This document shows positions 36,769 to 45,197 of a stretch of DNA of 64,000 nucleotides, piece after piece. Below the pieces are notes generated by a model, which worked only from the letters and a program-made list of their open reading frames with translations, was not told the DNA's origin and did not search any database. A program made the position numbers and the translations under genes. Source of the stretch: Burkholderiaceae bacterium. GTDB lineage: Bacteria; Pseudomonadota; Gammaproteobacteria; Burkholderiales; Burkholderiaceae_C. Location: contig CP126124.1 of the NCBI GenBank assembly GCA_030123545.1, positions 3,286,001 to 3,350,000 on the forward strand, in the 5' to 3' direction. Position 1 is the stretch's first letter. The number at the start of each line of letters is the position of its first letter.

Positions 36769-37285
36769 TGTGTGGTAAGTGCTTGACCAAAGTCGAGTTT
36801 AGGACACCGCGCTGTACTGGTAGGTGGATGCCGCTCGCAGAAGATGGCTCGCCAACCTGGCCCGAAGACGCCAGGGGTGGCCGGCCCCGCGAGTCGGGAC
36901 GACGCCGTTGAAACTCTGATACGGAATACCCAAGATCCGGCGGCCCCCGCGCTCTGCGGCCGGCCACCGGAGGATCGAAGCGAGACTCCCGGTGCTGACG
37001 GTGCTGATTCAAACCCTGTGGCGATGGCTGCTGCCGTCGGCGTCGGGAACGGATCGGCCGTGCGTCGATGCGCTGCTGCTCCGGCCTGCGATCGCTGCGG
37101 CCGTGGGCGGCAATCCGCCGCTGCTCGCCCGACTCCAAGTGCCCATGCCTCGTCCGCCGTGCCTGCAGGGCTCGACGTAGACCTGCGCTCGCTCGGCCAT
37201 TCCATTCGTTTCAACGCGCCGACTCAGGCATCCTTGGCCCGTCATGGGCCCATGAGTGTTTGAAGAGTCAATAAGGAGACGCACC
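36769..37285 (+). promoter_or_regulatory. rluC-rne divergent intergenic region; probable long rne leader
   Basis: These 517 bases contain no convincing gene. They should hold the divergent promoters of rluC and rne. A TTGACC at 36783-36788 is a possible -35 box for rne, but no good -10 box follows. Several GC-rich inverted repeats are visible, for example CGGCGGCCCCCGCGCTCTGC and nearby. In E. coli a structured 5' leader of several hundred bases allows RNase E to limit its own mRNA. The length here permits the same, but no conserved leader hairpin is recognised. A ribosome site AAGGAG lies at 37273-37278. Confidence 0.4.
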
Positions 37286-40207
37286 GTGAAACGGATGCTG
37301 ATCAATGCCACCCAGGCCGAAGAACGCCGGCTGGCCATCGTCGACGGGCAAAAGCTCCTCGACTACGAAATCGAGATCGAGGGGCGCGAGCAGCGCAAGG
37401 GCAATATCTACAAGGCGGTCGTGACGCGGGTCGAGCCCTCGCTCGAAGCCTGCTTCGTCGACTATGGCGAGGATCGCCACGGCTTCCTGCCGTTCAAGGA
37501 GATTTCCAAGCAGTTCTTCGCCGAAGGCGTGGCGCCGAGCCAGGCCCGCATCAACGACGTGATCCGCGAAGGGCAGGAACTGATCGTCCAGGTCGAGAAG
37601 GAGGAACGCGGCAACAAGGGCGCGGCGCTGACCACCTTCATCAGCCTGGCCGGCCGCTACGTGGTGCTGATGCCGAACAACCCGCGCGGCGGTGGCGTGT
37701 CGCGCCGCATCGAGGGCGAGGACCGGGCCGAGCTCAAGGAAGCGATGGACCAGCTCGAATACCCGAAGGGCATGTCCATTATCGCGCGCACCGCCGGCAT
37801 CGGCCGCGCCGCGCCCGAACTGCAGTGGGATCTCAATTACCTGCTGAAACTCTGGGGCGCGATCGACGGCGCGGCCAAGGCTGGCAAGGGCGCGTTCCTG
37901 ATCTACCAGGAGTCGAGCCTGGTGATCCGCGCGATCCGCGACTACTTCAACAGCGATATCGGCGACATCCTGATCGACACCGACGACGTCTACGATCAGG
38001 CGCACCAGTTCATGAGCCACGTGATGCCCGAGCACGCGGCGCGCGTCAAGCGCTACCGCGACGACGCGCCGCTGTTCTCGCGCTTCCAGATCGAGCACCA
38101 GATCGAATCGGCGTATTCGCGCACGGTCGGGCTGCCGTCCGGCGGCGCGATCGTGATCGACCACACCGAGGCGCTGGTGTCGATCGACGTGAACTCGGCG
38201 CGCGCGATCAAGGGCGGCGACATCGAGGAGACCGCGACCCGCACCAACCTGGAGGCGGCCGACGAAGTGGCGCGCCAGATGAGGTTGCGCGACCTGGGCG
38301 GCTTGATCGTGATCGACTTCATCGACATGGAGGAATCTAAGAACCGACGCGAGGTCGAGAACCGTTTGCGCGACGCGCTGCGCCAGGACCGGGCGCGCGT
38401 GCAGTTCGGCTCGATCAGCAAGTTCGGCCTGATGGAGATGAGCCGCCAGCGGCTGAAGCCCGCGCTCTCCGAGGGTGCATCGATCCCCTGCCCGCGTTGC
38501 GGCGGCTCGGGCCATATCCGCGACACCGAGAGCTCGGCGCTGCAGATCCTGCGCGTGATCCAGGAAGAGTCGATGAAGGACAACACCGCGTCGGTGATGT
38601 GCCAGGTGCCGGTCGAAGTCGCGTCGTACCTGCTGAACGAAAAGCGCACCGAGATCGCGAAGATCGAGCTCAAGCAGCGGATCAACGTGCTGATGGTGCC
38701 GAACAAGGCGCTGGAGACGCCGAACTATCGGCTGGAACGGCTCAAGCACGACGATCCGCGCCTCGACGGGATGGAGGTCAGCTACAAGCTGGCCGAGGAA
38801 TTCGAAGACCCCACCACGGTCACGCGCCGCTCGCAGGAGCGCAGCAACCGGCAGGAGCCGGTGATCAAGGGCGTGCTGCCCGACGCGCCGGCGCCGGTGG
38901 CTGCCCCGCGCGCAGACGCCCAGCCGGCCGCGCCGGCCCCCGGACCCACATCTGCACCGGCTCCGGCGCCGGCAGCCGCCGCGCCCGCCGATGGCGGCCT
39001 GATGGGTTGGCTCAAGGGCCTGTTCGGCACCCGGCCGTCTCAGGTGCCGCCGCCGGCCGCCGCGCCGGCGCACCCGCAGGAGGGACGCGGCGAGCGGCGC
39101 AGCGACGGCCGCCCGGCTCACGACGGCGAACGCCGCGAAGGCCGCCGTGGCGATGGCCGGCGCCGTTCGGATGGCCGCGGACGTGGCGGCCGTGACGGCG
39201 AGCGCGGCCAGGATGAGCGCGCGCGTGGCACGGCCGAGTCGGCGGCGCAGGGATCCGGTCCCGGCGCGCGCGGCGAAGGCCGCAACGGTCGCGGCGGCGA
39301 ACGTCGCGGCGAGCGCGGCCGTGACGGTCGCGAGCGGCGCGATGCCAGCGCGGCGGCGCAGACAGAAGCCGCGGCCGGCGACCTTGCCGAGACCCGTGCC
39401 GAGCGTGCGCCGCGCAGCAGCGAACGCGGGGACCGCGGCGAACGCGCCGATCGACGCGAACGTGGCGGACGCGGCGAGCACGACGACGCACGCCGCGACC
39501 GGCCGGCGCGTCCCGACGGCGCGGGTGCAGGCCATCCCGCAAGCCACCCCGAAACCGCCGAGTCGGATGCCGATGCGCACGCTGCGGCGCTGGCCACCGG
39601 TGCCGAAGCCGAGGGCGCAGCCGACAGGATGGCCGAGCGCGGCGACGGCCCGCGCCGTTCACGCGATCGCTACGGCCGCGACCGGCGCGAACGCGGATCG
39701 CGCGACGCTGCCGGCACGGAAGCCGATGCAACGGCCGCGCCACAAGCCGACACCGCCGATCGGGGTGAACGGACGCCCGGGCCGCGGCGCTCGTACTTCG
39801 ATCCGACGCCGACCGCCGCACCGGCTGCGGAACCGGCCGCACCGCTGCCCGTGAACGGCATCAACGGTGCGAACAGTGCGAACAGTGCGAACGGTGCGCA
39901 AGCTCCGACCGTCGCCGCGCCGGCGCCGCAGCCGCCCGCCGCACCGCATGAGTTGCCCAAGATCGCCGCGTTCGAACTGCCGCTGGCGCAGCTCGCGCAG
40001 ATCGCCACGAACTCCGGGCTGCAATGGGTCAATTCCGACGCGGACAAGATCGCCGCGGCACAGGCCGCGATCGCCGCGGAGCCGCCGGCGATCCACGTGC
40101 CACGCGAGCGGCCGGCACCGGTCGTGCAAGACGAAGGCCCGCTGGTGCTGGTCGAGACGCGCAAGGATCTGCACGCGCTGGTGCTGCCGTTCGAACAGCC
40201 GCACTGA
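37286..40207 (+). CDS. rne: Ribonuclease E
   Basis: RNase E is the main endonuclease of mRNA decay and rRNA/tRNA processing and the scaffold of the degradosome. From GTG 37286 the protein has 973 residues. The start KRMLINATQAEERRLAIVDGQ is typical, then come the S1 domain (about 37-119), the 5' sensor, the DNase I-like catalytic region with VSIDVNSARA and IVIDFIDMEE, the zinc link Cys402-x2-Cys405 (CPRCGGSG), and the small domain to about 510. After about 520 it is disordered: Ala/Pro-rich, then an Arg/Gly/Asp-rich stretch (about 595-840), a short NGxNGANSANSANG repeat, and a conserved end ELPLAQLAQIATNSGLQWVNSD. GTG follows AAGGAG by 7 bases; an ATG lies three codons on. Confidence 0.97.
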   Translation: MKRMLINATQAEERRLAIVDGQKLLDYEIEIEGREQRKGNIYKAVVTRVEPSLEACFVDYGEDRHGFLPFKEISKQFFAEGVAPSQARINDVIREGQELIVQVEKEERGNKGAALTTFISLAGRYVVLMPNNPRGGGVSRRIEGEDRAELKEAMDQLEYPKGMSIIARTAGIGRAAPELQWDLNYLLKLWGAIDGAAKAGKGAFLIYQESSLVIRAIRDYFNSDIGDILIDTDDVYDQAHQFMSHVMPEHAARVKRYRDDAPLFSRFQIEHQIESAYSRTVGLPSGGAIVIDHTEALVSIDVNSARAIKGGDIEETATRTNLEAADEVARQMRLRDLGGLIVIDFIDMEESKNRREVENRLRDALRQDRARVQFGSISKFGLMEMSRQRLKPALSEGASIPCPRCGGSGHIRDTESSALQILRVIQEESMKDNTASVMCQVPVEVASYLLNEKRTEIAKIELKQRINVLMVPNKALETPNYRLERLKHDDPRLDGMEVSYKLAEEFEDPTTVTRRSQERSNRQEPVIKGVLPDAPAPVAAPRADAQPAAPAPGPTSAPAPAPAAAAPADGGLMGWLKGLFGTRPSQVPPPAAAPAHPQEGRGERRSDGRPAHDGERREGRRGDGRRRSDGRGRGGRDGERGQDERARGTAESAAQGSGPGARGEGRNGRGGERRGERGRDGRERRDASAAAQTEAAAGDLAETRAERAPRSSERGDRGERADRRERGGRGEHDDARRDRPARPDGAGAGHPASHPETAESDADAHAAALATGAEAEGAADRMAERGDGPRRSRDRYGRDRRERGSRDAAGTEADATAAPQADTADRGERTPGPRRSYFDPTPTAAPAAEPAAPLPVNGINGANSANSANGAQAPTVAAPAPQPPAAPHELPKIAAFELPLAQLAQIATNSGLQWVNSDADKIAAAQAAIAAEPPAIHVPRERPAPVVQDEGPLVLVETRKDLHALVLPFEQPH

Positions 40208-40228
40208 CGACGGCCCTTTCTGCTCGAA

Positions 40229-40259
40229 GCCGGACGGCACGCCGTCCGGCTTTTTTTTT
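40229..40259 (+). terminator. Strong intrinsic terminator of rne
   Basis: A perfect 10-base inverted repeat (GCCGGACGGC / GCCGTCCGGC, two-base centre) begins 22 bases after the rne stop and is followed by nine T. Confidence 0.95.
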
Positions 40260-40395
40260 GCCGCCGGGCCGCCCCAAGACAAAAAACATCCCCTCGGGGG
40301 ATCGGACAAACGCGAAGCGGTTGACCGAGGAGTCCTTTTTTCCGCGCCGCTGTCGGCGGTGCGTTTCCTGAAGAAACCTCTGCCGCGCCTTCGAT

Positions 40396-40432
40396 ATAGC
40401 TTCGCACTATCAATAGTTTAGTTAAATGCAAT
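40396..40432 (+). promoter_or_regulatory. OxyR-type binding site upstream of ahpC
   Basis: ATAG-N7-CTAT-N7-TTAG-N7-CAAT matches the OxyR pattern ATAG-N7-CTAT-N7-ATAG-N7-CTAT at 14 of 16 fixed positions with exact spacing. It ends 70 bases before the ahpC start, and the AT-rich DNA that follows is suited to the promoter. ahpC is a classical OxyR target. The oxyR gene is not in the window. Confidence 0.8.
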
Positions 40433-40502
40433 TTCTAAATTTAATAGTATTTAAATATGATTACGCCATTCCGATGCTTCATCAACTCAAGGAGAAAGAG
40501 AA

Positions 40503-41072
40503 ATGTCCCTGATCAACAGCAAGGTCCAGCCGTTCAAGGTGCAGGCGTTCCGCAACGGCGAATTCGGGGAGGTAACCGAGGCCGATCTGTCCAACGGCAA
40601 GACCTGGTCGGTCGTGATCTTCATGCCGGCGGCATTCACCTTCAACTGCCCGACCGAAATCGAGGACGCAGCCGAGCATTACGCCGACTTCAAGAAGGCC
40701 AACACCGAGGTGTTCGTCGTCACCACCGACACGCATTTCAGCCACAAGGTCTGGCACGAGACCTCTGACGCGGTCGGCAAGGCCAAGTTCTACCTGGTCG
40801 GCGATCCGGCGCACCGGCTCACGCATGCGTTCGGCGTGCACATCGACGAGGAAGGACTGGCGTTGCGCGGCACCTTCGTGATCGACCCGAGCGGCACGAT
40901 CAAGACCATGGAAGTGCATTCCAACGAGATCGCGCGCGACGTGAAGGAAACGCTGCGCAAGCTCAAGGCCGCGCAGTACACCGCCGCGCACCCGGGCGAG
41001 GTCTGCCCGGCGAAGTGGAGGGAAGGCGAGCGGACGCTCAAGCCCTCGATCGACCTCGTCGGAAAGATTTAA
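40503..41072 (+). CDS. ahpC: Alkyl hydroperoxide reductase subunit C (typical 2-Cys peroxiredoxin)
   Basis: AhpC reduces hydrogen peroxide and organic peroxides. The 189-residue protein has the peroxidatic Cys49 in PAAFTFNCPTEIED and the resolving Cys168 in HPGEVCPAKW, with DPSGTIKTMEVHSNEIARD between them. It belongs to the E. coli-like AhpC group that is recycled by AhpF. A purine-rich AAGGAGAAAGAGAA precedes the ATG. It is followed by a terminator and then ahpF. Confidence 0.98.
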   Translation: MSLINSKVQPFKVQAFRNGEFGEVTEADLSNGKTWSVVIFMPAAFTFNCPTEIEDAAEHYADFKKANTEVFVVTTDTHFSHKVWHETSDAVGKAKFYLVGDPAHRLTHAFGVHIDEEGLALRGTFVIDPSGTIKTMEVHSNEIARDVKETLRKLKAAQYTAAHPGEVCPAKWREGERTLKPSIDLVGKI

Positions 41073-41204
41073 GGGGCCGCTACTGCGCGCACCGATGGCG
41101 GCGTTGCGCGGTGCTCGCAATCCTCACGTACCTCCAAGTACGTTCCGGCTGCTGCGCGCCTGCGCCTTGCCCTCGACGCGCTCGCTACGCCGCGGATGCG
41201 CAGC

Positions 41205-41245
41205 CGAACGGCAACGGGCCCCTGCGCCCTGCCGTTCGATTTTTA
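41205..41245 (+). terminator. Probable intrinsic terminator between ahpC and ahpF
   Basis: CGAACGGCA (41205-41213) pairs with TGCCGTTCG (41230-41238) and is followed by ATTTTTATT. The preceding DNA (from about 41080) contains CTCACGTACCTCCAAGTACGTT, another inverted repeat in a block that resembles a second type of dispersed intergenic repeat. It could set ahpC expression above ahpF. Confidence 0.65.
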
Positions 41246-41312
41246 TTGAAGAAATACGCCGCAAGCCGGTGTCAGTAAATCGCTGGTAGCTATCAAACAA
41301 GGAGCAACCACC

Positions 41313-42914
41313 ATGCTGGACAACGACATCAAGCAACAACTGACCGCCTATCTCGAGCGCGTGCAAGAGCCGTTCGAGATGGTGGCGACACTGGGCAGCG
41401 ACGCCAAGTCGACCGAGATGCGCGAGTTGCTGGAGGAAGTCGCCGGCATGCGCGCCGACAAGATCACGCTGCGCACCGACGGCAAAGACGCGCGCGTGCC
41501 CTCGTTCACGCTGGCGCGCCCCGGCAGCGGAACGCAACTGACGTTTGCCGCGATCCCGATGGGGCACGAGTTCACCTCGCTGATCCTCGCACTGCTGTGG
41601 ACCGGCGGCCACCCGCCGAAGGCCCCCGCCGATGTGCTGGAGCAGATCGCGGCGCTCGACGTGGATCTCGACTTCGAGGTCTACATGAGCCTGTCCTGCC
41701 ACAACTGCCCGGACGTGGTGCAGGCACTGTCGCTGATGGCGATCCACAACCCGCGCATCAGGACGACGATCATCGACGGCGGGCTGTTCCAGAGCGAGAT
41801 CGAAGCACGCGAGATCATGGGCGTGCCGACGGTGTTTCTGAACGGCGCGTTCTTCGCCAACGGCCGCATGAGCGTGCAGGAGATCCTGCAAAAGGTCGAC
41901 ACCGGCGCAGCGAAACGCGATGCGGCAGAGCTGTCGGCCAGGGCGCCGTTCGAGGTGCTGATCGTCGGTGGCGGCCCGGCCGGCGCGGCCGCGGCGATCT
42001 ACGCCGCGCGCAAGGGCATTCGCACCGGCGTGGTCGCCGAGCGCTTCGGCGGCCAGGTCAACGACACGCTGGAGATCGCGAACTACCCCGGCGTGCCGGA
42101 AATCGACGGCCCGGCCTACGCCGCCGCGCTGGAGCAGCATGTGCGCAACTACGAGGTCGACCTGATCACCGCGCAAAGCGTGGCCGAGCTGGTCCCGGCC
42201 GCGCAGCCGGGCGGACTGATCACCGTCAGACTCGGCAACGGCGGCGAACTCAAGAGCCGCACCGTGATCCTCGCCACCGGCGCGCGCTGGCGCAACGTCG
42301 ACGTGCCGGGCGAGCAGCAGTACAAAACCAAAGGCGTGGCCTACTGCCCGCACTGCGACGGTCCGCTGTTCAAGGGCAAGGACGTGGCGGTGATCGGCGG
42401 CGGCAACTCCGGCGTCGAGGCCACGATCGACCTGGCCGGCGTGGTGAAACACGTTACCGTGCTCGAATTCATGCCCGAGATGAAGGCCGACGCGGTGCTG
42501 ATCAGAAAGCTCAAGAGCCTGCCGAACGTGACGGTCCACACCAACGCGCAGACCACCGAGATCACCGGCGCGGACGGCCGCGTCAATGGCCTGAAGTTCA
42601 GGCACCGCGCCGATGGCGCCGATGCCAAGGTCGAACTCGAAGGCGTGTTCGTGCAGATCGGCCTGGTGCCGAACACCGAGTGGCTGGGCCGCACGGTGGC
42701 GCGCAGCCGATTCGGCGAGATCGAAATCGACGCGCGCGGCGCAACCAACGTGCCCGGGGTGTTTGCCGCCGGCGACTGCACCACCGTGCCCTACAAGCAG
42801 ATCGTGGTGGCGGCAGGCGCCGGTTCCACCGCCGCGCTATCCGCGTTCGACTACCTGATCCGCAGCTCGGCGCCGCAGGTGCGCGCCGAGTCCAGGGAGG
42901 CGTTGGCCGCCTGA
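41313..42914 (+). CDS. ahpF: Alkyl hydroperoxide reductase subunit F
   Basis: AhpF passes electrons from NADH through FAD to AhpC. The 533-residue protein has an N-terminal tandem thioredoxin-like domain with Cys129-x2-Cys132 (SCHNCP) and a thioredoxin-reductase-like part: FAD motif VGGGPAGAAAAIYAARKG, redox pair Cys345-x2-Cys348 (YCPHCDGP), NAD motif VIGGGNSGVEA, and GVFAAGDCTTVPYKQ. The cysteine positions equal those of E. coli AhpF. AAGGAGCAACC precedes the ATG. Confidence 0.98.
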   Translation: MLDNDIKQQLTAYLERVQEPFEMVATLGSDAKSTEMRELLEEVAGMRADKITLRTDGKDARVPSFTLARPGSGTQLTFAAIPMGHEFTSLILALLWTGGHPPKAPADVLEQIAALDVDLDFEVYMSLSCHNCPDVVQALSLMAIHNPRIRTTIIDGGLFQSEIEAREIMGVPTVFLNGAFFANGRMSVQEILQKVDTGAAKRDAAELSARAPFEVLIVGGGPAGAAAAIYAARKGIRTGVVAERFGGQVNDTLEIANYPGVPEIDGPAYAAALEQHVRNYEVDLITAQSVAELVPAAQPGGLITVRLGNGGELKSRTVILATGARWRNVDVPGEQQYKTKGVAYCPHCDGPLFKGKDVAVIGGGNSGVEATIDLAGVVKHVTVLEFMPEMKADAVLIRKLKSLPNVTVHTNAQTTEITGADGRVNGLKFRHRADGADAKVELEGVFVQIGLVPNTEWLGRTVARSRFGEIEIDARGATNVPGVFAAGDCTTVPYKQIVVAAGAGSTAALSAFDYLIRSSAPQVRAESREALAA

Positions 42915-42917
42915 TCT

Positions 42918-43712
42918 TCACTCCGATGTGGCGGGCTTGGCTGCGGCATCGCCGCGGATTCTGTCCAGCAAGGGCTCGATCAGATCGAGCGGCAGCGGAA
43001 AAACGATGGTGCTGCTCTTGTCGCCGGCGATCTCCACCAGTGTCTGCAGGTAGCGCAACTGGATCGACTGCGGCTGCTGCATCAGCGTCTGCGCGGCCTG
43101 CATGAGTTTTTCGGACGCCTGCTGTTCGCCTTCGGCGTTGATGATCTTGGCGCGGCGCTGGCGCTCGGCCTCGGCCTGCCGGGCGATCGCGCGGATCATG
43201 CCTTCGTCCAGATCGACCTGCTTGATCTCGACGTTGGACACCTTGATGCCCCAGGCATCGGTGTGCTGGTCCAGGATCAGCTGGATGTCGCGGTTGAGCC
43301 TGTCGCGCTCGCTCAGCATTTCATCGAGCTCGTGCTGCCCCAGCACCGAGCGCAGCGTGGTTTGCGCGAGCTGGCTGGTCGCTTCGCGCGCGTCCTCGAC
43401 CTGGATCACCGCCTTCTCGGGGTCGATCACCCGAAACAGAATCACCGCATTGACTTTCACCGGCACGTTGTCGCGCGAAATCACGTCCTGCGGCGGCACG
43501 TCCATGACGATGGTGCGCAGGTCGATGCGGACCATCTGCTGCATCACCGGAATCAGGATGATGATGCCCGGCCCCTTGACGGCCTGGAAGCGGCCGAACA
43601 GAAAGATCACGCCGCGTTCGTATTCGCGCAGCACCTTGAACGAGGCAATCAGGATGGCCAGCACGACCAGCACGATCACGGCGACAACGGGATAGAGAGC
43701 GAGTGGATTCAT
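42918..43712 (-). CDS. Slipin / SPFH (band 7) domain membrane protein
   Basis: The 264-residue protein has an N-terminal transmembrane helix (about 5-26) and an SPFH domain: LREYERGVIFLFGRFQAVKGPGIIILIP, VPPQDVISRDNVPVKVNAVILFRV and LRSVLGQHELDEMLSERDRLN. An Ala/Glu-rich coiled region (AIARQAEAERQRRAKIINAEGEQQASEKL) follows. It belongs to the stomatin-like slipins. These pair with NfeD proteases, and the gene directly after nfeD with a 4-base overlap fits that. A role in membrane microdomains is inferred from the family. Confidence 0.93.
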   Translation of the reverse strand: MNPLALYPVVAVIVLVVLAILIASFKVLREYERGVIFLFGRFQAVKGPGIIILIPVMQQMVRIDLRTIVMDVPPQDVISRDNVPVKVNAVILFRVIDPEKAVIQVEDAREATSQLAQTTLRSVLGQHELDEMLSERDRLNRDIQLILDQHTDAWGIKVSNVEIKQVDLDEGMIRAIARQAEAERQRRAKIINAEGEQQASEKLMQAAQTLMQQPQSIQLRYLQTLVEIAGDKSSTIVFPLPLDLIEPLLDRIRGDAAAKPATSE

Positions 43713-45082
43713 GGTGCGTGCTCCTGGTCTGGCGTGGCTGCGGTCTGCACTTCGAGCATGAGTCCCCGTCGGCCGGTCACGACCACCCGCTGGCCTTGTT
43801 TAAGCGGCGCCGCAGACTGCGCCTGCCAGCGCTCGCCGTGCACGTGCACCAGCCCGCGCCCCTGGAAATCGGCCACCACCTGTCCCACCGCGCCGATCAT
43901 TTCCTCGCTGCCGCTGACGATCGGGCGCCTGTGCGACCGCACCGCCAGCCACACGATGCCGGCAATCACGCCGGCGCCGGCAAGGCCGATCCCGATCACC
44001 GCGGGCAGCGCCACGCCATAGGCAGCGGAGCCGGTGCGCATCAGCACCACCGAACCGACGACCAGCGACACGACGCCGCCGATGCCCAGCACGCCATAGG
44101 CCGGCACGAAGGCCTCGGAAACGATCAGCGCCACGCCGAGCAGAATCAGCCCCAGGCCGGCGAAATTGACCGGCAGCAATTGAAACGCATAAAGCGCCAG
44201 CAGCAGGCAGATCGCGCCGACCACGCCGGGCAGGACGACGCCCGGATGCGAGCCTTCCAGCACCAGACCGCCGATGCCGAGCAGCAGCAGGATCAGCGCC
44301 ACCGACGGATCGGCAATGACGCCCAGGAACTGGCTGCGTACACCCGGCGCGACGTTTTCGACCACCGCATTGCGCGTGCGCAGCACCCGCACACCGGCCG
44401 TCGTTTCCACGCGGCGCCCGTCCACGCTGGCCAGCAGGGCCGGCACGCTGGGCGCTATCAGGTCGATGACGTGATCCTTCAGCGCCTGCTCGGCCGAGAT
44501 GCTGACGGCTTGGCGCACCGCTTTTTCCGCCCAGTCCGCATTGCGCCCGCGGCGCTCGGCCAGCGCGCGAATGTAGGCCACCGCGTCGTTGGTGACTTTG
44601 CGCATTTCGGTGCTGCCGCCGCCCTCGTCGGCCGCCTTCTTGCCGCTGGCGGGAGACGGCAGCGAGCCGCCGCCGGTGATAGCCACCGGCGTGGCGGCGC
44701 CGATATTCGTCGCTGGCGCCATCGCCGCCACGTGGCAGGCGTAAAGAATGTAGGTGCCGGCGCTGGCGGCGCGCGCGCCCTGCGGCGCGACATAGCCGAT
44801 CACCGGCACCGCGGAATTCAGGATGGCCTTGATGATGTCGCGCATCGCGCTCGACAGGCCGCCCGGCGTGTCCAGCTCCAGCAGCACCGCCTGCGCGCCG
44901 CGCCGATTCGCCTCGTCGATGCCGCGCACCACGTAATCGGCGCTGGCCGGGCTGATCGCGCCATCGACCTTCAGCGCGACGACCAGCGCCGGTTCTGCCG
45001 CTGGCGCCAGCGCGTCAGCGGCATGAGCCTCGCATGCCAGCAGGGCCAGCAGGCACGGCAAGAAAACGCGCCACAGCGTCAC
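43709..45082 (-). CDS. NfeD-type membrane serine protease
   Basis: The long NfeD form has 457 residues: a signal peptide (1-21, ending CEAHAA), a ClpP-like protease domain (about 32-225) with LLELDTPGGLSSAMRDI and the nucleophile Ser107 in GARAASAGTYILYACHVAAMAP, four or five transmembrane helices (about 235-365), and a C-terminal OB-fold (about 390-457). In archaea such proteases cleave the C-terminus of the partner stomatin. Here it is translationally coupled to the slipin gene. Confidence 0.92.
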   Translation of the reverse strand: MTLWRVFLPCLLALLACEAHAADALAPAAEPALVVALKVDGAISPASADYVVRGIDEANRRGAQAVLLELDTPGGLSSAMRDIIKAILNSAVPVIGYVAPQGARAASAGTYILYACHVAAMAPATNIGAATPVAITGGGSLPSPASGKKAADEGGGSTEMRKVTNDAVAYIRALAERRGRNADWAEKAVRQAVSISAEQALKDHVIDLIAPSVPALLASVDGRRVETTAGVRVLRTRNAVVENVAPGVRSQFLGVIADPSVALILLLLGIGGLVLEGSHPGVVLPGVVGAICLLLALYAFQLLPVNFAGLGLILLGVALIVSEAFVPAYGVLGIGGVVSLVVGSVVLMRTGSAAYGVALPAVIGIGLAGAGVIAGIVWLAVRSHRRPIVSGSEEMIGAVGQVVADFQGRGLVHVHGERWQAQSAAPLKQGQRVVVTGRRGLMLEVQTAATPDQEHAP

Positions 45083-45197
45083 GTGACGGTCTCCGAAAGA
45101 GTGACGAACGTCGGTGCGGCCGCGTCGATCACGGTTTCATCGTCCAAGCGCACAGCGCCATATTAGGGAGCTTTGCCGCGCTTCGCACGACCGCGGG

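Noticed and set aside
37268..39580. Long minus-strand frame of about 770 codons opposite rne
   Set aside because: Val/Asp/Arg-rich shadow of the rne catalytic region; no domain recognised.
39050..39850. Repetitive DNA in rne considered as a CRISPR or satellite array
   Set aside because: The repeats are codon-level Arg/Gly/Asp low complexity, without fixed-length spacers or identical repeats.
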